From Aquibaculum arenosum (GTDB lineage Bacteria > Pseudomonadota > Alphaproteobacteria > Kiloniellales > DSM-21159), in NCBI RefSeq assembly GCF_029222965.1, contig NZ_JARHUD010000001.1, positions 62,001 through 126,000 of the forward strand: 64,000 nt of DNA. The letters run 5' to 3'. How positions within the stretch are numbered: the first letter of the stretch is position 1; each line of letters starts with the position of its first letter. The notes under the pieces were generated by a model. That model ran no database searches and had not been told where the DNA came from. It worked only from the letters and a program-made list of their open reading frames with translations. Positions 7,575-16,844 of this stretch are shown here, in pieces. A program made the translations under genes and the position numbers.

Positions 7575-9284
7575 TCAGTCCGGTCCTTCGCCCCCACCGG
7601 GGCGGGCCTGGGCGATGGCGCGGGAGAGCAGCAGCACCGGGATCAGGCCGACGGCCACGATCATCAGCGCCGGGGTGGCGGCCGCGCCCAGCCGTTCGTC
7701 GGCAGCGTAGTTGTGCGCCTGGACAGCCAGGGTGTCGAAGTCGAAGGGCCGCATGATGAGCGTGGCGGGCAGTTCTTTCATCACGTCGACGAAGACCAGC
7801 AGCCCGGCGGTCAGCAGCGAACTCCAGAGCAGCGGCGCGTGTACTGCCACCAGCGTCCCCGAGGGGCCGCGCCCCAGGGTGCGTGCTGCGTCGTCCATGG
7901 AGCCGCGCACCTTGGCCAACCCGGCCTCCACCGCTTGCAGGGAGACGGCCAAAAAGCGCACCAGATAAGCGAAGACCAGGGCGGCGATCCCGCCGGTGAG
8001 CAGGAGGCCGGAGGAGATGCCGAGGCTGTCCCGCAGCCAGGCGTCCAGGCTGTTGTCAAACCAGGCGAAGGGAATGAGGATGCCGACACCGATGACCGAA
8101 CCGGGCACGGCATAGCCCAGGCTCGCCACGCGGCTGGCGAAGGTAGTGAGCGGTCCCGGCTGCAGGCGCGCGCCATAGGCGACCAGGATAGCGAAGCCGA
8201 CTGCCAGAACCGCGGTCACGGCGCCCAGGATGAAGGTATTGAAAGCCTGGGGCAGGAAGCGGCCAACGTCGATGCCATTGTCGAGGCCCATGGAGACAAG
8301 CACGGCGGCGGGCAGCAGGAAGCCGAGGACGACCGGCAGGGCACAGATCAGGGTGCTCAGCCAGCGAGCGGTACCGCCCAGGCGCGGCTGTGGCAGGTGG
8401 CGGTAGCGAACTGAGGTGTGGTGGTAGCGTTGCGCCCCCCGGTTCCAGCGCTCCAACAGCAGGAAGAGCAGCACGATGCCGAGCAGCATGGCCGAGAGTT
8501 GGGCTGCCGTTGTGTGGTCATAGAGCGAGAACCAGGCCCGATAGATGCCGGTGGTGAAAGTCTGGACCCCGAAGTACTGCACGGTGCCGTAGTCGGCGAG
8601 CGTCTCCATCAGCGCCAGCACTGTCCCGGCGACGATGGCCGGCCGGGCCAGAGGCACGCCCACGCGCAGAAAGGTGCTCCATCCGTTGCAGCCCAGCGTG
8701 CGACTGACTTCGAGAGCGCAGACCGATTGCTGCAGGAAGGCGGCGCGGGAGAGCAGGTAGACATAGGGGTAGAGCACCAGCATCAGCATGATGCCGGCGC
8801 CCTCAACCGAGCGGATATTCGGAAACCAGTAGTCCCGCGGCGTCTGCCAGCCGAAGAGATCGCGCAGTCCGCTTTGCACCGGTCCGCTGAACTGCAGGAA
8901 ATCGGTGTAGGCATAGGCCATAACGTAGGCCGGCACCGCCAGCGGCAGGATCAGCGCCCATTGCAGGATGCAGCGGCCGGGGAAACTGTACATGGTCACG
9001 AGCCAGGCCGTGCCGACGCCGATGAGCATCACGCCGCTACCAACCACCGCAACGAGGATCAGCGTGTTGACCAGATAGCGTGGCAGCACCGTGGAGGCGA
9101 GGTGCGCCATGACGTCACTGCTGGGCTGAACGACATTCCAGGCAATGGTCAGCACCGGGATCGAGAGCAGTAGGGCTACCAGGAGTGCAAGGAGCGTCAG
9201 GAGGCCCAGTCTCCGGGAACGCCGTATGGCCGCGGGGCGCGGAGGCGTGGCATCGATCCCGAGCGTGTCGGTGAGTTGGCTCAT
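7575..9284 (-). CDS. Fe(III)-type ABC transporter permease (FbpB/SfuB family)
   Basis: The 569-residue inner-membrane protein contains two consecutive binding-protein-dependent permease domains, each with about six membrane segments. This two-in-one form is characteristic of ferric iron permeases. EAA-loop-like segments are seen near VSRTLGCNGWSTFLRVGVPLARPA and AARTLGRGPSGTLVAVHAPL, where the ATPase would dock. The opening region IPVLTIAWNVVQPSSD also resembles the family. No periplasmic iron-binding protein or ATPase gene lies nearby, so the partners must be encoded elsewhere. It converges on glmS (15-bp gap). Thiamine and phosphonate permeases share the fold, so Fe(III) is inferred from overall resemblance. 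Confidence 0.85.
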   Translation of the reverse strand: MSQLTDTLGIDATPPRPAAIRRSRRLGLLTLLALLVALLLSIPVLTIAWNVVQPSSDVMAHLASTVLPRYLVNTLILVAVVGSGVMLIGVGTAWLVTMYSFPGRCILQWALILPLAVPAYVMAYAYTDFLQFSGPVQSGLRDLFGWQTPRDYWFPNIRSVEGAGIMLMLVLYPYVYLLSRAAFLQQSVCALEVSRTLGCNGWSTFLRVGVPLARPAIVAGTVLALMETLADYGTVQYFGVQTFTTGIYRAWFSLYDHTTAAQLSAMLLGIVLLFLLLERWNRGAQRYHHTSVRYRHLPQPRLGGTARWLSTLICALPVVLGFLLPAAVLVSMGLDNGIDVGRFLPQAFNTFILGAVTAVLAVGFAILVAYGARLQPGPLTTFASRVASLGYAVPGSVIGVGILIPFAWFDNSLDAWLRDSLGISSGLLLTGGIAALVFAYLVRFLAVSLQAVEAGLAKVRGSMDDAARTLGRGPSGTLVAVHAPLLWSSLLTAGLLVFVDVMKELPATLIMRPFDFDTLAVQAHNYAADERLGAAATPALMIVAVGLIPVLLLSRAIAQARPGGGEGPD

Positions 9285-9360
9285 GCAGCAGAAATAGCAG
9301 TCCAGCAGCGGCTATGAAAGTGCGATGCGTTAGCACTCGCAAAGTTTTACCCTGTTAGCC

Positions 9361-10125
9361 TTAGACGCCTGCCACCGACACCTGCACCTCGGCCTCAAGC
9401 AGCGCGGCTGCCAGATCGCCGTCCGGGCTACGGTCGGTGACCAGTTCGTCGACCTCTGCAAAGGCGCCGACCTGCACCAGCCCTTGCTGGCCAAACTTGG
9501 AGGCATCGGTCACGACCAGGCGTCGCCGACCCTGTGCCAGCACCGCGCGCCCGAACTCGGCTTCTGCCAGATCGTGGTCCATCACGCCGGTCTCGGCGCT
9601 CAGTGCACCGGCAGAGATCACAGCGTGATCCACGGTGAAGCGGCTGATGAATTCGATGGCCGACATGCCGAAGGCAGCGCCGCTGTCGCTGCGCAGCTCG
9701 CCGCCGGCCATATAGACCCTGTTGCCGTTCACTGTTGCCAGGGTGCGGGCGATGTCCGAGGAGTTGGTGACCACGATCAGGCGGCGATGGCCGAGCAGCG
9801 CACGGGCCAGGAAACTGGTGGTGGTGCCGGTGTCAAGCATGACCGACTGGCCGTCGGCGATGCTGGCCGCGGCCCGACGCGCGATGGCTTCCTTGGCGGC
9901 ACGATTGCGGCGCATGCGGCGCTCGAAGGGGGCCTCGCCCACCACGGCCGGCAGGCCGATGGCACCGTGCATGCGAATGACCTGGCCCTGATCCGCGAGG
10001 GGCTTCACGTCGCGGCGTATGGTTTCCAGGGAGACGCCCAGATGGTCGGCCAAGGTGCTAACGCTAACCGTGCCTTGCTCCTCCAGGAGGGCAAGTATGC
10101 GTGTATGGCGTGGGGAGGGCGGCAT
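9361..10125 (-). CDS. DeoR-family transcriptional regulator
   Basis: The 254-residue protein has an N-terminal DeoR helix-turn-helix (HTRILALLEEQGTVSVSTLADHLGVSLETIRRD, given here only as the span of about residues 6-38) and a DeoRC sugar-phosphate-sensing domain with MLDTGTT and VVTNSSDIA. The ATG at 10125 is chosen over a possible start at 10218 because it gives the usual family length and MPPSPRHTRIL at the domain edge. The upstream choice would also place a strong inverted repeat inside the gene. It is divergent from the kinase-flavoprotein-EutH operon, which it probably controls. DeoR members usually respond to phosphorylated small molecules, which fits a pathway beginning with a kinase. 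Confidence 0.92.
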   Translation of the reverse strand: MPPSPRHTRILALLEEQGTVSVSTLADHLGVSLETIRRDVKPLADQGQVIRMHGAIGLPAVVGEAPFERRMRRNRAAKEAIARRAAASIADGQSVMLDTGTTTSFLARALLGHRRLIVVTNSSDIARTLATVNGNRVYMAGGELRSDSGAAFGMSAIEFISRFTVDHAVISAGALSAETGVMDHDLAEAEFGRAVLAQGRRRLVVTDASKFGQQGLVQVGAFAEVDELVTDRSPDGDLAAALLEAEVQVSVAGV

Positions 10126-10148
10126 GGCTGAGGACGTATCTGCTGAGA

Positions 10149-10219
10149 CTTGTGGTAATATGACCGTTAAGTTGGTTTTCTGCCTCACAATGGTAAAGAA
10201 TAGGTCATAAAGCCACAAG
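10149..10219. promoter_or_regulatory. 17-bp inverted repeat, candidate DeoR operator pair
   Basis: CTTGTGGTAATATGACC (10149-10165) and GGTCATAAAGCCACAAG (10203-10219) are reverse complements at 14 of 17 positions: two perfect 7-bp blocks flank a 3-bp mismatch. The centres are 54 bp apart, about five helical turns. They lie between the divergent DeoR and kinase starts. The arrangement fits two operator half-sets bridged by a multimeric repressor. Binding by this DeoR protein is inferred from position. Confidence 0.55.
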
Positions 10220-10296
10220 AATCGTTGACTCCGATAAACGCCGCGTCAATGCTTCCTGCATAAGAAGGTGACAAGCTTACGGGAGGCAGCAGCGGC

Positions 10297-11202
10297 GTGA
10301 CGGAGCAAACGACCGACAGTCAAACCCGCATCCGGGCCCTGCCGATCTGGGAGGGGGAGATCGGCGTCGAGCCACTGCTCGGCGGTATCAGCAATGAGTG
10401 TTGGCTGGTGAGCGATGGCCGGGGGCGTCATGTGGTGCGCTTCGGCAAGGACTACCCCTTTCACCATGTTTTCCGCGAGCGCGAAACCATGACGGCCCGC
10501 GCTGCCGAGGCTGCCGGCTTCGCGCCGGCTCTGGAGTATGCCGAGCCCGGGGTGATGGTCTCGCGCTACATTGATGGCGCCAAGACCTACGGTGAGGCGG
10601 ACGTGCGCGCAGCCCTGGACCGGGTTGGGCCGCTGCTGCGTGCCTTTCACCAGGAAATGCCCAAGCACGTCTATGGCCCGGGCTTCATGTTCTGGCCCTT
10701 TCACGTCATACGTGACTATGCACGCACCCTGCGCGAAGGCGGCAGTCGGATGACCGCGCACCTGGACGAGTATCTGGAGCTGGCCGACCAGCTCGAGCGG
10801 GCGCAGGTGCCGCTGCCCATCGTCTTCGGCCACAACGACCTGCTGCCGGCAAATCTGCTCGATGACGGCGAGCGGCTCTGGCTGATCGACTTCGAGTATG
10901 CCGGTTTCTCCACCGCCATGTTCGACCTGGCAGGGCTGACCTCGAACGCCGGCTGCTCGGCAGAGGAGTCGGAGGACCTGCTCGGCCTCTACTTCGATCG
11001 CCGGCCGGACCAGGATCTCCTCCGCTCGCTCGTGGCCATGCAGTGCGCCTCACTGTTGCGCGAGGCGATGTGGAGCATGGTCTCCGAACTTTATCTCAAC
11101 GCGCCGGGAACGGACTACGAAGCCTACACCCAGGAGAACCTGGATCGGCTTGCCGCCGCGCTCGATGCCTACCACAGCCGCTACGGACGCCCTGCATCAT
11201 GA
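10297..11202 (+). CDS. choline/ethanolamine-kinase-like phosphotransferase
   Basis: The 301-residue cytoplasmic kinase has the phosphotransferase fold of choline/ethanolamine kinases: GGISNECWLV in the N-lobe, the catalytic Brenner-type motif HNDLLPANLL (His179) and the metal-binding IDFEYAGF (Asp198). HNDLL plus IDFEY is the choline/ethanolamine kinase version, as opposed to the aminoglycoside or homoserine versions. It would phosphorylate an amino alcohol using ATP. The start is GTG with GGGAGG 10 bp upstream. The stop overlaps the next gene's start (ATGA), implying tight coupling to the flavoprotein. The exact amino alcohol (choline, ethanolamine or an N-methylated form) is not known. Confidence 0.87.
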   Translation: MTEQTTDSQTRIRALPIWEGEIGVEPLLGGISNECWLVSDGRGRHVVRFGKDYPFHHVFRERETMTARAAEAAGFAPALEYAEPGVMVSRYIDGAKTYGEADVRAALDRVGPLLRAFHQEMPKHVYGPGFMFWPFHVIRDYARTLREGGSRMTAHLDEYLELADQLERAQVPLPIVFGHNDLLPANLLDDGERLWLIDFEYAGFSTAMFDLAGLTSNAGCSAEESEDLLGLYFDRRPDQDLLRSLVAMQCASLLREAMWSMVSELYLNAPGTDYEAYTQENLDRLAAALDAYHSRYGRPAS

Positions 11203-13658
11203 CTGAGAGCCTTCCCGCCCACGCCCAGGTTGTCGTCATCGGCGGCGGCATCATTGGCTGCTCCACCGCCTACCATCTGGCCCGCGACCATAAAGCGGAC
11301 GTGGTGTTGCTGGAGCAAGGGCAGTTGACCTCAGGCTCGACCTGGCACGCGGCGGGGCTGGTTGGACAATTGCGTTCTTCGGCTTCGATCACCCGCGTGC
11401 TCAAGTACTCGGTCGATCTCTACAAGCGTCTCCACGAGGAAACGGGGCTGGAAACCGGCTGGAAGATGACCGGTTGCCTGCGGCTGGCCACGAATGAAGA
11501 TCGCTGGGCCGAGTACCGGCGGCTGGCCACCACGGCGCGCAGCTTCGGCATGGAGATGCACCTGATCTCGCCGGAGGAGGTGAAGCGCCTCTGGCCGCTG
11601 ATGGACACCTCCGACCTCGTCGGCGCCTCCTGGCTGCCAACAGACGGTCAGGCCAGCCCCTCGGACATCACCGCCTCTCTCGCCAAGGGCGCCCGGATGA
11701 ACGGCGCGCGCTTGTTTGAAGGTGTGCGCGTGACCGGCTTTGTCATGGAGGGCACGCGGATCACGGCGGTGGAAACCGACCAGGGGCCGATTGCCTGTGA
11801 GACGGTGGTGAACTGCGCCGGGCAGTGGGCGCGCCAGCTCGGCGCCCTGGCCGGAGTGTCCGTGCCGCTGCAACCGGTCAAGCATCAGTACATCGTCACC
11901 GAAGCCATCGAGGGCCTCCAGTCCGATACGCCCACCGTGCGCGACCCCGACCGGCGCATCTACTTCAAGGAGGAGGTGGGCGGTCTGGTGATGGGCGGCT
12001 ACGAGCCCAATCCCCAGGCCTGGGACACGGGGCTGCCGGGCGGCGACGTGCCCGAGCGCTGGGAATTCCAGCTCTTCGACGACGACTTCGACCACTTCGA
12101 ACAGCACATGACCCAGGCGGTGGAGCGGGTGCCGGCCCTGAACACCGCGGGCATGAAGCAGATGATCAACGGTCCGGAAAGCTTCACCCCGGATGGCAAC
12201 TTCATCCTCGGCCGGGCGCACGAGTGCGACAACATGTATGTCGGCGCCGGATTCAACGCCTTTGGCATCGCTGCCGGCGGCGGGGCCGGCTGGGCGCTGG
12301 CGGAATGGATCATGCGCGGCGAAGCGCCGCTCGATCTCTGGGTGGTGGACATCCGGCGCTTCGCCGGACTGCATCGCGACCGCGCCTGGGTGCGCGCACG
12401 CACGCTGGAAGCCTACGGCAAGCACTACGCCATTGGTTTTCCCTTCGAGGAATATGAAAGCGGTCGGCCCTACATCGTCTCGCCACTCTACGACCGGCTG
12501 AAGGCGCACAACGCCGTCTTCGGCTCCAAGTTGGGGTGGGAGCGGCCGAACTGGTTCGCACCGCCGGGTGTGGAGCCGGTCGACCGCCCCTCCATGGGGC
12601 GCCAGAACTGGTTCGAAGCGGTGGGTGAGGAGCACGCCCATGTCCGCGAGAAGGTCGGGCTCTTCGACCAGTCCTCCTTCGCCAAGTTCGAGCTCAAGGG
12701 GAGCGATGCGCTGGCGGCGCTGGATTTCATCTGCGCCAACGACGTCACCCGCCCGGTGGGGCGCCTGACCTACACCCAGATGCTCACCAGCCGCGGCGGC
12801 ATCGAGTGTGATCTGACCGTGGGGCGTCTGGCCGAGGATCACTTCTACATCGTGACGGGCACCGGCTTTCGCACCCACGACTTCGCCTGGATCCGCGACC
12901 ACATTCCCAACGGGGCTGACGCGTCACTGAGCGACGTCACCGAGGCCTGGGGCACCCTGTCTCTCATGGGGCCGCGCGCGCGAGACGTCCTGGCGGCCGT
13001 GACCGATGCAGATGTGAGCAACGCCGCCTTCCCCTTCGGCCACCTGCGCGAACTCACCATCGCCGGCGTTTCGGTGCGGGCGCTGCGCGTGACCTACGTC
13101 GGAGAACTTGGCTGGGAATTGCATGTGCCGCTGGAGGGCACGGCGGCGGTCTTCGATGCGTTGATGGCCGCCGGTGCGGCCAGCGACCTGCGTCCCGTGG
13201 GCTATCGTGCGCTGGAGTCCCTGCGGCTTGAGAAGGGCTATCGCGCCTGGGGCTCCGACATCACGCCCAATGACAATCCCTTCGAGGCGGGGCTCGGCTG
13301 GGCGGTGAAGCTGCGCAGCGGCCGCCCCTTCCTTGGGCGCGACGCCTGCGAACAGGCGGTTCAGAAACCGCTACGCCGCAAGCTGATGGGCTTCACCACC
13401 GAGGATCCCGAGGTGGTGCTGCTGGGGCGTGAAACGATCCTGCGCGACGGCGAGCCGGTGGGCTACCTGACCAGCGGTGGCTTCGGCCACACCATCGGTT
13501 GCCCCGTGGGCTACGGTTACGTCAACAACCCTTCCGGCGTCGACGAGACCTTCGTGAAGGAGGGTCGCTACGAACTGGTGGTCGCCAACGAGGCTGTTGC
13601 CGCCCGGGTGCACGATGGACCGCTCTACGATCCCAAGCTGGAGCGGGTGAAAACCTGA
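11199..13658 (+). CDS. dimethylglycine/sarcosine-dehydrogenase-like flavoprotein with GcvT domain
   Basis: The 819-residue enzyme has an N-terminal DAO-type FAD domain (GGGIIG at 15-20) with the STWHAAG motif whose His50 corresponds to the covalent flavin site in dimethylglycine and sarcosine dehydrogenases. An FAO_M-like linker follows, then C-terminal folate-binding GcvT domains (from about residue 435; SLMGPRARDVL, VTYVGELGWELH). The family oxidatively removes N-methyl groups and passes formaldehyde to tetrahydrofolate. The ATG overlaps the kinase stop. No second electron-transfer subunit is adjacent. Other family substrates are possible, so N-demethylation of an ethanolamine-type compound is an inference from its neighbours. 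Confidence 0.88.
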   Translation: MTESLPAHAQVVVIGGGIIGCSTAYHLARDHKADVVLLEQGQLTSGSTWHAAGLVGQLRSSASITRVLKYSVDLYKRLHEETGLETGWKMTGCLRLATNEDRWAEYRRLATTARSFGMEMHLISPEEVKRLWPLMDTSDLVGASWLPTDGQASPSDITASLAKGARMNGARLFEGVRVTGFVMEGTRITAVETDQGPIACETVVNCAGQWARQLGALAGVSVPLQPVKHQYIVTEAIEGLQSDTPTVRDPDRRIYFKEEVGGLVMGGYEPNPQAWDTGLPGGDVPERWEFQLFDDDFDHFEQHMTQAVERVPALNTAGMKQMINGPESFTPDGNFILGRAHECDNMYVGAGFNAFGIAAGGGAGWALAEWIMRGEAPLDLWVVDIRRFAGLHRDRAWVRARTLEAYGKHYAIGFPFEEYESGRPYIVSPLYDRLKAHNAVFGSKLGWERPNWFAPPGVEPVDRPSMGRQNWFEAVGEEHAHVREKVGLFDQSSFAKFELKGSDALAALDFICANDVTRPVGRLTYTQMLTSRGGIECDLTVGRLAEDHFYIVTGTGFRTHDFAWIRDHIPNGADASLSDVTEAWGTLSLMGPRARDVLAAVTDADVSNAAFPFGHLRELTIAGVSVRALRVTYVGELGWELHVPLEGTAAVFDALMAAGAASDLRPVGYRALESLRLEKGYRAWGSDITPNDNPFEAGLGWAVKLRSGRPFLGRDACEQAVQKPLRRKLMGFTTEDPEVVLLGRETILRDGEPVGYLTSGGFGHTIGCPVGYGYVNNPSGVDETFVKEGRYELVVANEAVAARVHDGPLYDPKLERVKT

Positions 13659-13709
13659 TCAACAGGTCGAGAAACGACAGAACAAAAGGGAGGCCAGAGG
13701 GGAAGCATC

Positions 13710-14942
13710 ATGGAACAGATCGGTACCTTCGTCATCTACATCATCATGGCCTGCGCCGTCGCCGGGGCGATCGCCTCAATCCGGGATTCGGAAAGCGGGC
13801 TGGGCAAGGAGTTCATTGAGGGCCTGCATTCCATCGGGCCGATCTTCATCCCGGTGGCCGGCATCATGGCCTCCATTCCCTATCTCTCGGAGTTCATCCG
13901 CATCGTCGCCGGGCCCATCTTCGCGGCCATCGGCGCCGATCCGGCGATCGCTGCCACCACCCTGATCGCCGTGGACATGGGTGGCTATCAGTTGGCCGAT
14001 GCGCTGGCCGGCAGCCGGGATGCCTGGATCATGGCGGCCGTGGTCGGCTACATGGCCGGCGCGACCATCATCTTCTCCATTCCCGTCGGCCTGGCGATGC
14101 TGGCCAAGTCGGATCACAAGTACATGGCGCTGGGCATCATGTCCGGCATTCTCAGCGTGCCGGTGGGTGTCTTCATCACCTGCGTGCTGATCGCGCTGGT
14201 CGGCTTGAACGTGCGCCCGGACATCTCGGCCAGCGGCGCGGCGAGCTATGAGATGATGCTGACCATCGGCGACATCCTGCGCAATCTGCTGCCGCTCATC
14301 GTCTTCTGTGTCGCCATCGCCCTGGGCCTGCGCTTTGCGCCGGATGCCATGATCGCCGGCTTTCTCTGGTTCGGGCGCATCATGTATGCGGGCATCACGT
14401 TGGTGCTGGCCTTCTCCATCGTGGAGTACTTCACCGGCCTCTTCTCCACCCTGTTCGGCGGCTGGGGCTTCGACCCGATCATCGCCGACGAGGAGGACCA
14501 GTTCCGGGCCCTGGAGATCGCGGGCTACATCGGCATCATGCTGGCCGGCGCCTTTCCGATGGTCTACCTGCTGACCAAGTATTTGGCCCGCCCGATGGAG
14601 GCCATCGGCTCACGCATCGGTGTTTCGCCGGAGGGCGCGGCGGGGCTGCTGGCGGCGATTGCCAACATCATTGCCATGTACCGCCTGATCGAGCGCATGC
14701 AGCCGCGCGACAAGGTGCTGGCCATTGCCTTTGCCGTCTGCGCGGCCTTTGCCTTCGGCGACCACCTCGCCTTTGCGGCCAATTTCCAGCCGACGATCAT
14801 CCTGCCGCTGCTGGTGGGCAAGCTCCTGGGCGGCGCCTGTGGCTTCTTGCTCGCGGTCTGGCTCTCGGTGCCCAAGGCCGAGGCCTTGGCGGCGGAAGAT
14901 GCCGCCCTTGCCGGGAAGGTTCAGCCACAGCCGGCGGAGTAG
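13710..14942 (+). CDS. EutH-like ethanolamine transporter
   Basis: The 410-residue protein is almost entirely membrane segments (about 10-11). It shows EutH-family landmarks: DMGGYQLADALAG near residue 90, a TIIFSIPVGLAM segment near 111, and FAFGDHLAFAA near the C-terminal end. EutH proteins carry ethanolamine across the inner membrane. None of the other eut genes (ammonia lyase, microcompartment shell) are present, so it must feed a different route. The start has AGAGGGGAA just upstream and lies 51 bp after the flavoprotein, in the same transcription unit. It may carry methylated ethanolamines; the sequence alone does not settle specificity. Confidence 0.85.
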   Translation: MEQIGTFVIYIIMACAVAGAIASIRDSESGLGKEFIEGLHSIGPIFIPVAGIMASIPYLSEFIRIVAGPIFAAIGADPAIAATTLIAVDMGGYQLADALAGSRDAWIMAAVVGYMAGATIIFSIPVGLAMLAKSDHKYMALGIMSGILSVPVGVFITCVLIALVGLNVRPDISASGAASYEMMLTIGDILRNLLPLIVFCVAIALGLRFAPDAMIAGFLWFGRIMYAGITLVLAFSIVEYFTGLFSTLFGGWGFDPIIADEEDQFRALEIAGYIGIMLAGAFPMVYLLTKYLARPMEAIGSRIGVSPEGAAGLLAAIANIIAMYRLIERMQPRDKVLAIAFAVCAAFAFGDHLAFAANFQPTIILPLLVGKLLGGACGFLLAVWLSVPKAEALAAEDAALAGKVQPQPAE

Positions 14943-14958
14943 GGGGAACGGTCAGGGG

Positions 14959-15819
14959 TCAGGTCACGGGCTCGGCTGTGAAGCTGCGCCTGGGCCTGAC
15001 CAGACCTTCCTGGGCCGCGATGAACTGCAGCTCCCGCGTGCCCGCCGCGTTGGTGGTGGCGATCACCTCGTAGATCGCCGCAGCCATGCCGGAGAGTGCT
15101 TCGGGTACGGAGCGATTGCTTTTCAGATAGTGGGCCAGGAAGAGGGCCGTCACGGCATCGCCGGCTCCGTTGGGTGGCGGCTCCAGCGGCAGGAAGGGCG
15201 TGGAGACCAGCCAGGCGCCCTCCGGTGAGACGGCAAGCATCTGGATCGTATCGTCTGGCGTGCGTTCATGGCGCAGCGAGGTGATGACAACGATCTTCGG
15301 CCCCCGCGCCTGCACGGCTCGTGCGGCTGAAAGTGCCGTCTCCAGGGTGGAAACCTTGTGGCCGGTGAGCAGCTCGAGTTCGAACTGATTGGGAATGACG
15401 ATGTCCGCCGCGGGCAGGGCGCGCTCACGCATGAACTCGGGAATGCCGGGACGCACGAAGATGCCGCGGCCAACGTCCCCCATCACGGGGTCGCAGGCAT
15501 AGATCGCATCGCCACGTGCCGCGCGGACCTTTGACACGGTCTCGAGAATGCCTTCGCCCAGGTCCGCGTCGCCGAGATAGCCGGAGAGCACGGCATCGCA
15601 GGCTGCAGGTTCCACGCGCTGGAAAATGCCATCGATCACCTTGCGCACATGCTCGGCCGAGAAGACCTCGCCTGTCCAGGAGCCGTAGCCCGTGTGGTTG
15701 GAGAACTGGACGGTGTTCACCGCCCAGACCTCGAAACCCAGCCGCTGCAGCGGAAAGACGGCGGCGCGGTTGCCGACATAGCCGTAGGCCACATGGGATT
15801 GCACGGACAGCACGTTCAT
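14959..15819 (-). CDS. pdxY: pyridoxal kinase
   Basis: The 286-residue cytoplasmic enzyme phosphorylates pyridoxal (vitamin B6 salvage) to give PLP. It starts [17 protein letters not shown], the family's substrate-binding opening, includes CDPVMGD and [11 protein letters not shown], and has the catalytic [13 protein letters not shown] segment near the C-terminus. The length equals E. coli PdxY (287). It is convergent with the EutH-like gene, with a 16-bp gap, and divergent from the malyl-CoA lyase gene. The neighbourhood may be coincidental. PLP supply would be useful if ethanolamine phosphate is degraded by a PLP-dependent lyase encoded elsewhere. Confidence 0.94.
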   Translation of the reverse strand: MNVLSVQSHVAYGYVGNRAAVFPLQRLGFEVWAVNTVQFSNHTGYGSWTGEVFSAEHVRKVIDGIFQRVEPAACDAVLSGYLGDADLGEGILETVSKVRAARGDAIYACDPVMGDVGRGIFVRPGIPEFMRERALPAADIVIPNQFELELLTGHKVSTLETALSAARAVQARGPKIVVITSLRHERTPDDTIQMLAVSPEGAWLVSTPFLPLEPPPNGAGDAVTALFLAHYLKSNRSVPEALSGMAAAIYEVIATTNAAGTRELQFIAAQEGLVRPRRSFTAEPVT

Positions 15820-15955
15820 GGCATTCGCTTCGGATCAGTTACGGGGTAGCCCAAGCTGCCGGGCGCAGCGGTCCCAGACAATAGCCATTTTTGCCTGGGG
15901 AGTAGGTGCCAATTCCGGCCGTCAGCCTGCCGCCTTCGAACAAGGGAGGAATTCA

Positions 15956-16840
15956 ATGCTCAAGAATGCCCGTCCGCGCCGCTCCATGCTCTATATGCCC
16001 GGCAGCAACACGCGCGCGCTGGACAAGGGACGCAGCCTGCCGGCCGATGCGCTGATCCTCGATCTGGAGGACGCGGTGGCGCCGGATACGAAGGCCCAGG
16101 CACGCGCGAACATCGTCGAGGCACTGCGCGCCGGCGGCTACGGGCGGCGCGAGATCGTGGTGCGGACCAATGGCCTGGACAGTGAGTGGGGGCGCGACGA
16201 CATCGCGGCGCTGGCCGCGGCCGGGGCCAACGCGCTGCTGCTGCCCAAGGTGGAGTCCGCCGCCATGGTGCAGGAGGCCGAGGCCCTGATGGTGCGGGCC
16301 GGCGCGCCCGAGACCCTGGGCATCATGTGCATGATGGAAACGCCGCTCGGTATCCTGCGCGCCGACGAGATTGCGGGGGCATCGAAGCGGCTGACCTGTC
16401 TCGTCATGGGCACCTCCGACCTGGTAAAGGACCTGAACGCCGCCCACACGCCGGAGCGCCTGCCGGTGCTCACTTCGCTCTCGCTCTGCGTTCTGGCGGC
16501 GCGCGCCCATGGCCTTGCGATCGTCGACGGGGTGCACCTCGATCTCGACGATGCGGAAGGCTTCGCCGCGCACTGCCTGCAGGGCAAGCAGCTCGGCTTC
16601 GACGGCAAGACCCTGATCCACCCCAAGACGCTGGCCAAGACCAACGAGGTCTTCGCGCCCTCCGCCGAAGAGGTGGCCCAGGCGCACCGCATCATCGAGG
16701 CCCATGCCGCCGCCGTCGCCGAGGGCAAGGGCGTGGTGGTGCTCGACGGCAAACTGGTCGAGAACCTGCATGTGGAGTCCGCAAAGCGCAGCGTCGCCCT
16801 GGCGGAAGCCATCGCCGAACTGGAGGCCGACGCGGACTGA
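15956..16840 (+). CDS. L-malyl-CoA/beta-methylmalyl-CoA lyase-like CoA-ester lyase
   Basis: The 294-residue protein belongs to the HpcH/HpaI aldolase/CitE family: RRSMLYMPGSNTRALDKG at the N-terminus, ILDLEDAVAPDTK, then CMMETPLGIL and GTSDLVKDL supplying the metal-binding and CoA-contacting residues. The combination with the next gene, mesaconyl-CoA hydratase, points to the L-malyl-CoA/beta-methylmalyl-CoA lyase branch used in acetyl-CoA assimilation by the ethylmalonyl-CoA pathway. The start is ATG 15956, with GGGAGGA 6 bp upstream. CitE-like citramalyl-CoA lyase is the main alternative. The next gene starts 4 bp after its stop. Confidence 0.85.
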   Translation: MLKNARPRRSMLYMPGSNTRALDKGRSLPADALILDLEDAVAPDTKAQARANIVEALRAGGYGRREIVVRTNGLDSEWGRDDIAALAAAGANALLLPKVESAAMVQEAEALMVRAGAPETLGIMCMMETPLGILRADEIAGASKRLTCLVMGTSDLVKDLNAAHTPERLPVLTSLSLCVLAARAHGLAIVDGVHLDLDDAEGFAAHCLQGKQLGFDGKTLIHPKTLAKTNEVFAPSAEEVAQAHRIIEAHAAAVAEGKGVVVLDGKLVENLHVESAKRSVALAEAIAELEADAD

Positions 16841-16844
16841 GGCC

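Noticed and set aside
11331-12902. A 523-codon minus-strand open frame within the flavoprotein gene
   Set aside because: It is antisense to a clear FAD/GcvT protein and has no motif.
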